A stretch of DNA of 64,000 bases from Yponomeuta sedellus (Eukaryota > Arthropoda > Insecta > Lepidoptera > Yponomeutidae): assembly GCA_934045075.1 (NCBI GenBank), contig OW203729.1:10856704-10920703 (forward strand), given 5' to 3'. A model generated the notes under the pieces. That model worked only from the letters and a program-made list of their open reading frames with translations. It searched no databases and had not been told where the DNA came from. This document shows, piece by piece, positions 35,895 through 47,379 of the stretch. The position numbers were made by a program, and so were the translations under genes. Each line of letters opens with the position of its first letter. Positions within the stretch are counted from its first letter, which is position 1.

Positions 35895-36590
35895 TTATTT
35901 TTTTTCGGGTAGGGAGCACGTTGATGTCCGTCCATCCGTCTGTCAAGATCCTTTATCTTGAAACCGGAACGCGTAGAGGTATCGAGCTGAAATGAAAACC
36001 GAATACTCAGGTCAACAGTCCTTTGAAGTTGTAGGGAAATCAAACTTCTGAGTTAACGAGAAATAAAGTTACAGCCCTTTATGCTGCAAAAAATGTATGT
36101 TTCGATACTCAAGGGAATTCAAATTCATAGGGTGCGTGCCGTTGACCTAAAACTAAGAAATTTGGCGTATAAGATGACATTACTATCTTATACTACAAAT
36201 ACAGGAAAAAAATTCAAACCATATATTTGTAATTCAATCATAAATAAAATGACTTTTACAACCTGCGAGACTCGTTTCCTAAACTATCACATCACACTTC
36301 ACACTAAAATTATAAAGGCGAAGGTTTGTGAGTGTGTATGTTTGTTACTTCTTCACGTCTAAACGGCTGAGCGATTGTACTAAAATTGGTATGGAGTTAG
36401 CTGACACCCTGGATTACCATGTAGGCTACGTTTTACTGCGGGATAATATCTTATTCCCATGGGAAAATCGATAAACCGCGGGTAACATCGAGGGGCGCAG
36501 CTAGTTTGATAATATGTAAGTACCTGCCTACAAATTTGTACGGAACCCTCGGTGCGCAAGTGCGACGTGCTACTGGTCGGTTTTTTTTAA
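35895..36590 (+). repeat. lepidopteran dispersed repeat with embedded Helitron-like element
   Basis: The outer repeat has CTGTCAAGATCCTTTATCTT, GAGGTATCGAGCTGAAATGA and ends TACGGAACCCTCGGTGCGCA, then CGGTTTTTTT. Inside it, 36300-36512 reads TTATAAAGGCGAAGGTTTGT, CTAAACGGCTGAGCGAT and ends CGAGGGGCGCAGCTAGTTTG, the Helitron-like family also seen at 7203-7517. Nested insertion. Confidence 0.65.
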
Positions 36591-37081
36591 GTAAGCACTT
36601 CTTTTAAATGTGGTTTCTGGCTGAATTAATGTTTGTCTGAAACGCATTACCGACTGACCTAAACCTCAGAGTCGAAATGTTTTAATTAAATATTCCTGTT
36701 ATACTCGTACACTGTTAATAATAGCTATGTTTTCATGTCTTGTATAATTTATTACCTATATGAGGTGACCTTGATGCCTGTTCCAATTGCCAAGTGGTTT
36801 CCTCTCTACTGTCGACGTAATTGTGGTCAAAGTTGCGCCCCAATGAAATATAATGATATGTAGTCAGAAATTATAATTATATGAGAGGAAATTATAACTA
36901 TAAGAGAAAACTTATTGAAATCTTAGTGTGTATCATAAAACTGTAGACATATTGGGGCTAAATTATTGAATTACTGCTCTCAATTTTAAAGCAAGTTGGC
37001 TGAACAAGCTAGAAAATGAGGGGATGGTCTAATGAGCTAAGATGTGCCTAATAATTATTTGTTTATACGCCGAATTGGATA
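36591..37081. other. non-coding, nothing recognised
   Basis: AT-rich sequence. Confidence 0.4.
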
Positions 37082-37207
37082 GTGCTAAAATAAACAATAC
37101 TGTTATAATCTTGTCGAATTAAGGACAACTTCACGCTAATTAACTGTAATTAGCGTGAAGTTGTCCTTAATTAGACAAGATTATAACAATATTGTTTATT
37201 TTAGCAC
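37082..37207. repeat. near-perfect 126-bp palindrome
   Basis: GTGCTAAAATAAACAATACT through TAATTA is mirrored to GTTTATTTTAGCAC with about 58-bp arms, only one or two mismatches and almost no loop. MITE-like. Confidence 0.9.
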
Positions 37208-37930
37208 GAATTATTAAGTTATTACATAAATAATTGAAATGTCATGTTAAGGCAGTCAATAGTGGGTAGTCAAATCAATCATTAATTTAAAGTTTTCAAC
37301 TGTACACAAACAATCAGTATTATTATTTTAATAGTTACAGCGTAGGATTAGCGCTCATGATGTATTTTGTTTTGACATAGTGATTGTATGTGTGTTTAGG
37401 TACTGTTTATGTTGTTTACTCTATGTTTACTACAAGACATACAATGAAATGGTAAAAAAAGCCTTTTTGTGACTAGCAAATGTGAAATGACATTAAAAGG
37501 ATACATCCACTTATAAATTTGTCTTTTATTTAAACACTTATCACGTTCCTTGTCGTTAATTAGTGCCTAAGTACAATGGAAGACTGGACTATTTACACAC
37601 ACAGTCTATAATGACAAAGTTAAATCTCAGCCTACTTTATTGCTGTATAAATAGTTTGCATACATTAATATCAACTACATACGCGTGTGTAATAGTGTCT
37701 CACCGACGTCAGCGTATTATTGTCAGTACAGGTTTGTGACTGGACGTACACGTAGGGTAGAAGCGTGCAAGGATTTTGGTTAAAAAAATACCGTCGGGTA
37801 TTTGTTTGAGTGTGTTGACAGTAGGTAATGTCTTTACGTTTCCCACGTCCGCGACCGTAACAGTGTTCGTGAGCCGTGTGTGTTGAGCCGTGGCGTGTAA
37901 TTGGTTTACAAGTCAATCGTTAACATATAC
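37208..37930. other. non-coding, nothing recognised
   Basis: AT-rich, becoming less so towards the GC-rich promoter-like region on its right. Confidence 0.4.
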
Positions 37931-38130
37931 AAAAGCGGAGGCGTGTAGCGAATCGTCGAACGCGATTGGGCGTTCTGTTTGCATTACTCATTATCGGTGT
38001 GGAGGGCGATTATCCGCGTGCGCGGGCGCCCCCGCTCAGTGGGCAGTGCGTGTGACGCCGCGCGACGGGCGCCGGCAGGAAGGAGCGATGGGCTGGCGCA
38101 GCCGACTGTGCTAGCTTCGTCACCCTCGCT
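37931..38130 (+). promoter_or_regulatory. GC-rich promoter/5' UTR region of a new gene, with an 8-codon uORF
   Basis: Abrupt GC- and CpG-rich stretch directly ahead of a coding first exon. TCAGT at 38036-38040 matches the arthropod initiator motif and would put the start site about 95 bp upstream of the ATG. A short upstream ORF (38088-38114, MGWRSRLC stop) precedes the main ATG and may dampen translation. No TATA box is seen. Start site is inference. Confidence 0.45.
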
Positions 38131-38202
38131 ATGGCAGGTCCACTGCAGTTCAGTTTCCCGCCAGAGACTTACTCTGCGCTGTACGCCAACGGACACGCTA
38201 CT
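38131..38202 (+). CDS. first coding exon of an unrecognised gene
   Basis: ATG at 38131 opens 24 codons (MAGPLQFSFPPETYSALYAN then GHAT) ending at a strong donor ACT|GTGAGT in phase 0. The GC-rich 5' region, codon composition and donor make a genuine first exon likely. I do not recognise the protein. The 33-codon exon at 56386-56484 is phase-compatible and would be the next visible one, implying an intron of about 18 kb; intermediate exons could have been missed. Confidence 0.6.
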
Positions 38203-39227
38203 GTGAGTACCGACAGCCCGGCGCCGCGACACTAGCATCCGCGAGAGTTTGCTGCTTCCCACGATCCTGAAAAATTGCTTTCGTACAATCAACAAGACAT
38301 TAACAAAGTGCTTTGCATCTGCTTTGCTTTGTTCTGTATTGAGTAGTCGTTGATTTAAGTTTTAGCTTTGTTTACCTAATAGCGTGTCCTTGTTTCCTTG
38401 TTTTTAATTGTGAACTATTATATGATTTTGGACGCCGCGCCGGACGCGATAATGAAGCGCTGTTTCACACGACTCATTGTTTAATCGACACATGGTTTCT
38501 TTTGTGCTCTTAACAGCTCAAGGCCACACACTTAGCCACGTGAGCTGTCATGGTTTACTAATTAGTAGTAAGTCCGGCTAATATCTTGTAACTCGCCTTG
38601 ACTAAACTTCGGTTGTTATTAGTATTTAGTCACATACCGTAATAAATAACGTAAATGTTTCCCCGGCTCTTCCAAAAGCTGGTTTTGTTGCAGATATTGG
38701 TAACATAATAGCTATTCTATCGGGCGGCTAACCTATATAACTTATCGGCGTCACAGCGTGTTTGCAGCCGTCTCTTTGCTTAGAGCGTGCCAATATAACA
38801 AGTCTGTTGTGTGAATTTAATGGCTCGTTTGCAAGTACGAGTGATAAACAGATAAGAAAACATCTACACCGGGTTTAGTCAATTCTACCCACGTTTGAGG
38901 AACGTTCTGATGAGCCAAGCCATGTAGGCAAGGTGTTATGCACGTCTTAGCAAACATAACAAACGCTTCTCAACTCAAACGATTGGCTCGGCCACTGTTT
39001 CATGCAATGCGTGGTTTTATCGCAACGTGATATGACTGCATAACATTATAGTAATAAAATGTGACGTTACTGCTTATCGTGTAGGTATCGAATGAATGTC
39101 AGGGGAAGTTGATAAGGGTTCATGCGTGTATGTTATGTTTATGCTCGAAAGATGAGCGTGAGCGCGAGCGGGCAATAGCGCTAGTATTTAGAGTAGACCC
39201 GAATACTCTTCAGTGGGTCCACCTATA
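38203..39227 (+). other. start of the large intron, nothing recognised
   Basis: Moderately AT-rich single-copy-looking sequence after the first exon. No repeat family recognised; long first introns often hold enhancers, but I see no specific motif. Confidence 0.4.
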
Positions 39228-39500
39228 TACGGCCTCGGTGGCGCAGCGGTTTGCCGCGCTGACTGTAAAACCGAAGGCTGGGGTTCGATCCCCGGCCGGG
39301 TCCAACTAGGAAACGAAATTTTCTAGTTTGTCTCAGGTCTTGGATGTTGTCTTTTCTAGTTTATCTCAGGTCTTGACTGTTATCTATGTATTTGTTGTAG
39401 TAAATCTATCGCCGAGTTAGCACCTGTAACACAGGTCATTTAGTTGTACCTACTGCGTATGGGGCTAACGAGATCTGTGTAATATGTCCATGAATATTTA
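39228..39500 (+). repeat. tRNA-derived SINE, distinct subfamily
   Basis: CCTCGGTGGCGCAGCGGTTT (A-box) and GGTTCGATCCCCGG (B-box) head, followed by TCTAGTTTGTCTCAGGTCTT, which is duplicated once (TCTAGTTTATCTCAGGTCTT). It lacks a complete CCA-ending tRNA and has a SINE body, so it is not a tRNA gene. Confidence 0.7.
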
Positions 39501-40427
39501 TTTATTTATGTATCTATTATGAGTTATTTATCATGACTGAATAGATTGCACACTTGTAAACTTATTTGTATAGATACGGAATTACTGAAACCTCATGTCG
39601 AGAGCTCAAAGCTCTTTTTAACCGAGTCCATATAAAAAAGTAATTTATTTGACTTCAGAACAGGGATTAAAACTAAATTTTAAGTAGGTATGCATGTTCA
39701 CACAAAAAAAACCTTGTTCTCTGCCTTCTGGCAGAAGTGGGTTTATCATGTATTACAAACAGATGGATGTACATACCTACTTTCCATTGCAGAGTTATAC
39801 TTTGTCCAAAAGTCTAAAAAGTGTAGAAATTAAAGAGTAAGGTTTTTGACTCAGACTTTTTGTCAGTGTTAGTCAATTTCTTGCACTTTAAAGCATTATA
39901 AAAATAAAAAGCATTGCATTGCATTAATAATATGTATTGTGCTTAATCAAAGGTGAATTAAATTGTCTTAATTTTCCATAATACCACCAATAGTTTCACT
40001 TGGTTTCTTGATTTTTTGGACAGACAGCTTGGAATCGTTTGAAGGCCCGAGGGCGCCCCATTCGCACTTGTCCGGTTTTTGTATGCTTTTGGCTAGAAAC
40101 TATTAAAGTTTAAACAGTCTGAAGTGAATGACCAAACAAACATATACGGAACTGTCCTTGAGCATCGTGGACCCTACTTATCAATATACAATTTTTACTG
40201 TACCGTCAGAGAGTGTAAAGTACTGTTAAATTTTTAATTCTTTCGTAAGAGATCTTTTTTTTTTTATTTATTTATTTAAGGCACATAAGTGTACATAGTT
40301 AAATTAAAGAAATCAAAATCACAAAAATCTGGGAGGTTTATGCGTGATCTATGCTAGTGAACAAAATAGTCAAAATAAAACGTAGGTACTTTTTATTTTG
40401 TATGTATGAGACTTCTAAAAAGTAGAA
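39501..40427. other. intron, nothing recognised apart from a scrap
   Basis: AT-rich. GGGCGCCCCATTCGCACTTG then TCCGGTTTTT (40050-40080) is a scrap of the dispersed repeat at 35895-36590. Confidence 0.4.
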
Positions 40428-40430
40428 AAA

Positions 40431-40805
40431 ATGAAAAGGTTTTATTCAAAGTAGCTCATAAACTGCGGCTTAATGAACGTTACAAGTAAAACTAGGTGTT
40501 CATTTCAAAATATAGATCACTGGAGAAAAATGGACATTAAAACAACAAACTTAGTCATTTCGAAGACCTTAATTTAACAGAGTTTACATAATTATTATAA
40601 AACATAGAACTCATGCATTGAACTGGCTTTAATTCCAGACATCATTGTCTTCTAATTTTTCCTTTATGTTACAGTAGCCCTTTTGGCACAAAGCGTACTT
40701 AACATATTTTTTTAACCGCGTTTCAGGCAAGCTTGATATATCTTCAAATTTTTATTATAGAAACGTAAACAATGCCCCATGAAGAATGTATTAACCTTAT
40801 ATATA
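40431..40805 (-). mobile_element. LINE-D 3' end, minus copy
   Basis: Minus copy including the RT C-terminal codons (complement of TTTCAGGCAAGCTTGATATA) and 3' UTR to GGTTTTATTCAAAGTAGC. Same family as 34565-34930. Confidence 0.8.
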
Positions 40806-41400
40806 AGCTAGATAAGCGCATCTTCTTTTTGATGCGACTAATAGTAGAGTGTACTCTATCTATCTGAAACTGCTTTTTCATTTTCTCTCTAATCAGAGCA
40901 ATGTGGATATTTACTCTTAGCTCTGAAGCAAACAGTTAAGTCACAGTAATATAAGTTGGACTACCACAATGAGTAATAAAAATTATGAACAGCTTTATGT
41001 TCTATTAAATTAAGGTGGGAAGTTAGCTAACCGCCGGTTTCTTAATTGGGAATTTCACGTAAATTGTTGCAACAAATTAGTTTTAGATTTCTCAAGGAAG
41101 AACGAGACAGAGATCCGTATTTACTTAGTGAAGTTTTTTTATGGCACCAATCATCATATAAACTAACTTCTCTATTATAAAAGCATAATGAGTATAAGTT
41201 GTCAAGAATAACCGGTTTCACGAATCACCTCGAAGAAATTCCACATTTCTTATGACAAATAATATTTACATCCTTTCATCAACTTATTTTTTTATCGTAG
41301 GGTAATTAACATTGATCTTATCTTAGGTGCCATTGTAAAAATATAACAAATTAATTCTACAGGTGTTACGTTATAATTTACCTACATTATACTTACTGAA
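40806..41400. other. intron with degraded foldback
   Basis: AT-rich. About 41025-41140 resembles the foldback family at 51775-51905 (CCGGTTTCTTAATTGGGAAT on one side, TTTACTTAGTGAA on the other). Confidence 0.4.
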
Positions 41401-41442
41401 GTGTAAATTACACTTTGTGCCAAAAGAGCTACTATAATAATA

Positions 41443-42203
41443 GGGGTTAAAGTATGAAATTGCCGTTTTATTGCAATAGGTTCTTTGAATTGACACAGAA
41501 TCTTCATGGTTTGAGGTTTTCGAATGAAACTTTTTTCAAATGGTTTCTATGATGTTCTTTTTTAAAAAAATGTGAGACATTTGAATATCGACTTTCAATT
41601 GTTTTTGTTATTCAATTTAGACAAGAAAGATGGATACTGCAAAAATTCGAGTGATTTTTGAATACGAGTTCCGACGCGGAACTAACGCGGCAGAAACAGC
41701 CCGCAATATCAATGCTGCGTTTGGAGAGGGGTCTACTAATGAACGCACCATGCGATTTTGGTTTAAACGCTTTCGTGATGGAAATTTCGACTTAAAGAAC
41801 GAGCCACGAGGAAGACCGGCCACACAGGTGAATAACGATGAATTAAGAGAGATAGTGGAAGCCGATCCTAGTCAAACTAGTTACCCAGGAATTAGCGGCA
41901 TGGTTTAACGTTACCTTATTCACAATATTGACTCACGTCAGATCAATAAAATAAAAAAATATGAAAAATGGGTGCCTCATGATTTGACTGATCTGCAGAA
42001 AGAAACGCGTATCCATCTTTCTTGTCTAAATTGAGTAACAAAAACAATTGAAAGTCGATATTCAAATGTTTCACATTTGTTAAAGTAAGAACATCATAGA
42101 AACCATTTGAAAAAAGTTTCATTCGAAAACCTCAAACCATGAAGATTCTATGTCGATTCAAAGAACCTATTGCAATAAAACGGCAATTTCATACTTTAAC
42201 CCC
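41443..42203 (+). mobile_element. internally deleted mariner with 195-bp inverted repeats
   Basis: Starts GGGGTTAAAGTATGAAATTG and ends with its complement; arms are 41443-41637 and 42009-42203, each 195 bp with few differences. TA flanks both ends (41441-41442, 42204-42205). Outside, the sequence is a plus LINE-D tail interrupted at CTACTATAATA / TTAAGGATTATTTAG, so the target is identifiable. The interior keeps only the first part of the transposase. Confidence 0.9.
41630..42012 (+). pseudogene. mariner transposase N-terminal remnant
   Basis: ATG at 41630 (inside the left inverted repeat) reads 92 codons of the mariner helix-turn-helix region (FEYEFRRGTNAAETARNINA, RTMRFWFKRFRDGNFDLKNE, PRGRP). 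It then shifts frame (ELAAWFNVTLFTILTHVRS) and shifts again to KKYEKWVPHDLTDLQKETRI before running into the right repeat. The catalytic DD34D half is absent. The element could move only with help. Confidence 0.88.
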
Positions 42204-42205
42204 TA

Positions 42206-42448
42206 ATATTAAGGATTATTTAGATGACAATGATGCCTGGAATTCAAGCATGTAAAATTCAGGAGTTTTGTAAAATCTGTGTAAATCCTGTTAATTAAGC
42301 AATTTGAAAAGACTAAGATTGGAGTGTTTTTGTCCATTTTTTCTCCAAAATGATCTAGATATTGAAATGGATACCTAGTTGGACTTGTAGCGTTCATTAA
42401 GCCGCAGTATCTGCGCTACTTTGAATAAAATCTTTTCATTTCATTAAT
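42206..42448 (+). mobile_element. LINE-D 3' tail, right part of the mariner target
   Basis: Continues the LINE-D tail interrupted by the mariner: AAGGATTATTTAGATGACAA, then GTTCATTAAGCCGCAG, and TTTGAATAAAATCTTTTCAT. Confidence 0.8.
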
Positions 42449-43430
42449 AAAAAATACATTCTAATTTCAACATTCAATAAATAAATCATTGAATAAATTA
42501 ATGGCGCAGTAAACACATTATGTAAAAAAGAACAAGATTTAAAAATGCCATAAGTCAAATTCCAAAAACCTTAATCTCTTTTTCGACTTCATTTCTGACC
42601 TGGAAAATAACAGATTTCTTTTGTTATTTTCAGGGTCAGGACTGGGGGCTTTAAACTGATATTCATATCTGCTGTGGAATGTACTTAGGTATTTGTAAAA
42701 AAAAATTTTAATAAACACATATTTGTGTTGTCGATAAAGAAGATCCAAAAAGAATGAAAAGTATCAAAATTTTATTCAGATACAGATAATTTTGTAAATA
42801 TTATGACGTACTTGAAACCGGCGTGCGTGAATGCTACTTCTAACGACTGTTGATGAAGCCAAAAAGGTCTGGATCGTGGCTAGTGGCAAACCCTGGATTC
42901 TGTTTACCACCCTTGGTTACAGGACTTGCAAATCAATGGTATTATGTAATGTATCAGTGTATATAGGTATGTACAGTCTGTTAGCTTTTAGAACATACCT
43001 CGAGTTCTAGAGTAGGCTTCGGTTTTCGCCGAAAGCACACAAGTGTAATGTGGTCGGAGTAGGTATATTGAATTAAGGTCACTGACATCAAACGTATATG
43101 TTAATATGGATACGCCTCCGAGTTTCCGGATTATTATGATAAAAATACCGAAACATCGAAATTATTACATGAAACTAGTTAAAAATGTATCAATACTCTC
43201 AACGCTATGCTGCTAGTGGCGTAGATGACCAGAATTTAATAGTAAAAAATGACTGGTGTGTAAAAACCTTGTTGTAGAAAAAGTGTTGGAGTAAAAGCCT
43301 AAGCATGTATAAAATGATATAATAATAATAATATTCATTTCAACACACGACATCCGGCAAACAGGGTCTTTTGTCCTCTTATCTCTATGCTCAACGCATC
43401 TGACCAATTAGAATCAAGTATCCAGGATGA
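42449..43430. other. non-coding with repeat F copy
   Basis: AT-rich. 42815-42960 is a diverged plus copy of family F (GAAACCGGCGTGCGTGAATG, GGATCGTGGCTAGTGGC). Nothing else recognised. Confidence 0.5.
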
Positions 43431-45330
43431 CTCATTGACTGTTTGTTCGAAAACAATGCGCTCGCACCGACATCCAGACCAAGTGGCTCACTCACTTATT
43501 TCGGTTCGTGGAGTGCGCTTATTTTATGTGTTGTGAATATCTTGACTTGACCCTGGCTTGTTTACTGTCTTCTGAAATCTACTTAAAACGACGAATTTGG
43601 CTTATAACTACGGACATCGATTTATTACTCTTGGATTGGGCCCATTTGAAGTTGTTTTTGTACGGGTAAGTTTTAATTATTTTCACTATTTAAGAAGGTT
43701 TTAGAACTTGGAATCAGTTAAAAAAATCACTTTATAGCAATCATCACAGCGCATGAGAGTCCGGTACGCACACCGCAGGGCTATCACCGCTTCAGTTAAA
43801 AAAAACACTTTATATGAAACAGAATTTCATTATCGACTTTACAGTTGTGTATGTATATATTGTAAATTTAAATCATTGTTTTAGGTGAGATATAAATAAA
43901 TATGGCAAAGGTCAAGGCTGAAACAGTGCAAAAGTGGTTATTGCACTATCCTGAGCTACTTTACGATAATGCTAGTCGCACTATATACTGTACAAAGTGT
44001 GAAAGTCATTTGAAAGCTGTGAATAGAGGCAACATTAATAAAATAAAATTTAAGAGACCGCAAGAGGAATTTTACTTCGACCTCATTAAGTTCCTGATTC
44101 TATGCAATATTCCTTGGTCGCAAATGAAAAATCCAGCGTTCAAAGAGTTTTTTCAGAAATATATGTGCAGTACTTGTTGTTGCGTTTGTACCAATCGTAA
44201 AGTTGTTGACGAATCACAGTTACGAAAAGTTTATTTGGAGAAGTTTTATAGGAATAAAATCAATTCGATTTATGAAATTAATAAAAATGAGAAACTATGG
44301 ATATCGCTGGATGACACAACAGACATTTTTGGTCGATACATAGTCAATTTCCTAATAAAACCATTGCATCCTAGTAATAGTGTAGGCCGGCCTTATTTGA
44401 TTGCTTGTAAAATGCTAACAGCAGTAAATGGACAAACAATAACACAATTTGTACTGCAATGTCTAGAAAATTTATGGCAAAACACTTTTGAAGCGAAAGT
44501 TGACAATATTTTAATGCTTTGCACTGACAGTGTAGCGTACATGCTATCTGCAGGGCGAAATTTAAAACATTACTTACCTGAAATGAAGCATGTGACATGT
44601 TTGGCGCACGCTCTTCATCGTGTAAGTGAGCAAATAAGGTCAGAATACAACGATGTTGATATTCTTATATCAAATGTTAAAAAAGTATTTTTAAAGGCTC
44701 CTAGTAGGGTAAACATTTTAAAAGAAAAATATCCTGACTTACGTTGCCTCCGCAACCAGTCATTACCAGATGGGGTACTTGGTTACAGGCAGCATCTTAC
44801 TACGCTCAACATTTAGATAAAATAAAAGAAGTTTAATCCTGCTTGAGCAGTTCTGATGCTATAGCCATACGAAACGCAAAAAACATTTTGGAAAAACAAA
44901 ATTTAGAAAATGATTTAAAATATATTGAAGAAAATTACTCTATTATACTACTAGCCCTAAAAGAGTTACAAAAACAAAATTTATCTGTAGCTGATTCACT
45001 TTTAGTATTTGATCAAGTAAGGGCTACGCTTAACGAGTGCAATAATGAGAATATAAAAAATAAAATAGAATCAGTTATGGAACGAAATCCAGATTTAGAT
45101 ACAATTAGAGAAGTATTGAAAAAAGCGTAGCAAATAATCAGAAACTTTATTTCAAATTCGCTCCATTGACATCTACAAATGTTGAACGATCATTTTCCAC
45201 TTACAAATGGATCTTAGATGTTAAAAGAAATAGCTTAAAATTAGAAAATATTGAAAAAATTATAGTTATTTATTTTAATTGTATAGAGACAGAAAATCAA
45301 AATGTAGAACTTGTAACCGATGAGGATTAA
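43431..45330 (+). pseudogene. hAT-superfamily transposase, broken, with 5' UTR intron
   Basis: A leader exon appears to end at TACGG|GTAAGT (43665), with the acceptor TGTTTTAG at 43884, 17 bp before ATG 43902. The first 304 codons are open. They carry a Cys pair (YCTKCESH), SLDDTTDIFGRYIV (first catalytic Asp), MLCTDSVAYML (second Asp) and CLAHALHRVSEQIR. Near 44765 a frameshift leads into TRWGTWLQAASYYAQHLDKI, then a TAA at 44834. The frame continues through a helical region (44843-45130), shifts again, and ends with FAPLTSTNVERSFSTYKWIL, the hAT C-terminal motif with its Glu, to TAA at 45330. Two frameshifts and two stops: not functional. I did not find the terminal repeats. Confidence 0.82.
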
Positions 45331-45572
45331 AAATAATTATTTTTAATAAAACTGTAATAATGATTATTTGTATTAAAAATAAACAATTTTGTTTGCTTAC
45401 ATATGGTTCTTTATTTTATTACTCTATTTACCAAATTTTTGGAAACTCCGGTACATTCCAGAAGAAATACATGTCCATGTTATGATATCATGACGCAAGT
45501 ATCTAAAATCAATATACCTACTCCGACCACAATACTACTCCTGCTCTGTATAAAACTTTTCTTATTATTAAA
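45331..45572. other. non-coding 3' flank of the hAT relic
   Basis: Contains AATAAA-type hexamers (45346, 45379), possible poly(A) signals of the transposase. Nothing else. Confidence 0.35.
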
Positions 45573-45985
45573 CTATTTTTATTTTTAATGCACTAACCCT
45601 TGCTAAGGACTAATTTAAAAACCTATTTAGAGGCTAAAAATTTCAGCCAGCCGGGATTCGAACCCGCAACCACTGGCTATCCGTGCCAGCGCTCTACCAA
45701 TTGAGCCAATGGGCGACTCACCGGCATCAGTGAAATTTCGAACCTCTACACTATTCTCTGTATTACGTACAGGCAGCGACATCTGGCTTAAGCAAATTGC
45801 ATCACTTACAGCCCCGACTACCTACTTTGCAGTTAGGTTTTACATCGGAACGATATCACTGTACCCACATGATTAAACTATTTTTATTTTTAATGCACTA
45901 ACCCGTGCTAAGGACAAATTTAAAAAACTATTTAGAGGCTAAAAATTTCACCCATGCCGGGATAGGTTAAAATAGGTTTTTAAAT
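45573..45985 (-). repeat. two head-to-tail tRNA-SINE family A copies
   Basis: A full-length minus copy (45573-45876) ends CCACATGATTA and is followed at once by the tail of a second, truncated copy (45877-45985, ACTATTTTTATTTTTAATGC). The same junction type occurs at 59160-59170. Confidence 0.85.
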
Positions 45986-46139
45986 TTTCTTATTATGTTT
46001 ATTTAATTAATTTTCATATTAGTTCCGATATTTGTATTACACGAATATATATCTGATTCTATCCGATAGTAGCCGAGGTATATTCTAAAAGCTAACAGAC
46101 TGTAAATAAATAAAGTCAAAAGTATCCTCATTCCTGACT

Positions 46140-46184
46140 GCCAACATGGCAGTCAAACACTGGCAGTTTGACTGCCATGTTGGC
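46140..46184. repeat. 19-bp perfect inverted repeat
   Basis: GCCAACATGGCAGTCAAAC and its complement around a 7-base loop. Confidence 0.85.
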
Positions 46185-46620
46185 CTAGCGGGTATCTCTT
46201 CTATTTACCACGCGGAGGTCATGGGGTCGATTCCTACTGGTCGCCCCCGTACATTTACGTGTACTAATAGGTGTCGATTTCCCGGGCCGCGTCGGTAGTA
46301 TGATGGCGTCATTCACGCGTTTTGTAGCCCTAAACTGTCAGATTCTGACAGTAAATTTACTGGAGATTCGCCAATTAAAGCGCGCGGCTCGCGACATCGT
46401 GCTTACTAGGCTGGTCTCTGCTTCCCCCTCCAATCAATAACCAGAGTGACCTGTCAGTGGATCAAAGCGTTCCATTTCACGCAAGATTTTGTGCGGGCGT
46501 CTACTCAAGATTTAGATTCACCTCCGCGTGGAAGAGCATCTACTCTAGATCAGTGCGCAAAAAATACCAGATTAATAAAATAATATAAGTAGTACATCTG
46601 CCTTAGCACTTATCACTAGA

Positions 46621-47379
46621 ATGGCGTTAGATTGTGATAAATGCAGCACAAAAATTCAGGACAAGGAATTTTTGGCCTGCATAGCTTGTGAAAAAAAAAT
46701 CCATCTGTACTGTTGCTCTACTAGCGAGAAGCTATTTAGAATAATGACAAAAGAGCGTAAAGCAAACTGGCAGTGCAGATTTTGCTTAGCGAAGAAAGGC
46801 AAACCAACCAATAATGTCACCCAGAGGAAACGAAGACAAGCCGTGTCTCCATCTGAAACTCTCTTATGCGACACAATAGACACATCAGTTAACCAGACTC
46901 TAAATAGAAGTTGTCCAGAAAATTGCACACGGGATCAAGAAGATAATAGAAGAGCTGAAAACAAACATAGTACCTACTCCTAGAAACAAAACTAGAAAGC
47001 GCAGACATGGAGATTGAGCGACTTCTCGCGGAAAACTACTTACGCATTGAACAAAATAATTGCCAAAAGGGACTCCAAAATTCACCAATTGGCCACAATC
47101 TGTCGGTCAACACCTTCAAGGGCGTCGAGCAACAAAACACCAGAAAGAGTCGAATGCTTATCACCGAAACTGGCAAAAAGTAACAAACATACTTCTAGTG
47201 TAGGAACTACATGTGAAGCTAGCCACAAAATTAAAAATACAGCGACCATCCAACGCGAAGAAAAAAGTTCAACACCAGCCTATACCAAAATCTCTCCGAC
47301 ATACATCACAAACACTGTCTTTACAGGGAAAAAAGGAAAAAAATATTTCGAAGATCTGCCTCATAAGTATAGAGAATAA
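46621..47379 (+). pseudogene. LINE ORF1-like part: PHD finger and linker
   Basis: MALDCDKCSTKIQDKEFLAC then IHLYCC...WQCRFC gives the C..C....C..C....H..C....C..C spacing of a PHD finger, as found in ORF1 proteins of CR1-like elements. The frame is cut by stops at 46981 and just after, then continues in the same frame (47014-47379). Confidence 0.75.
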
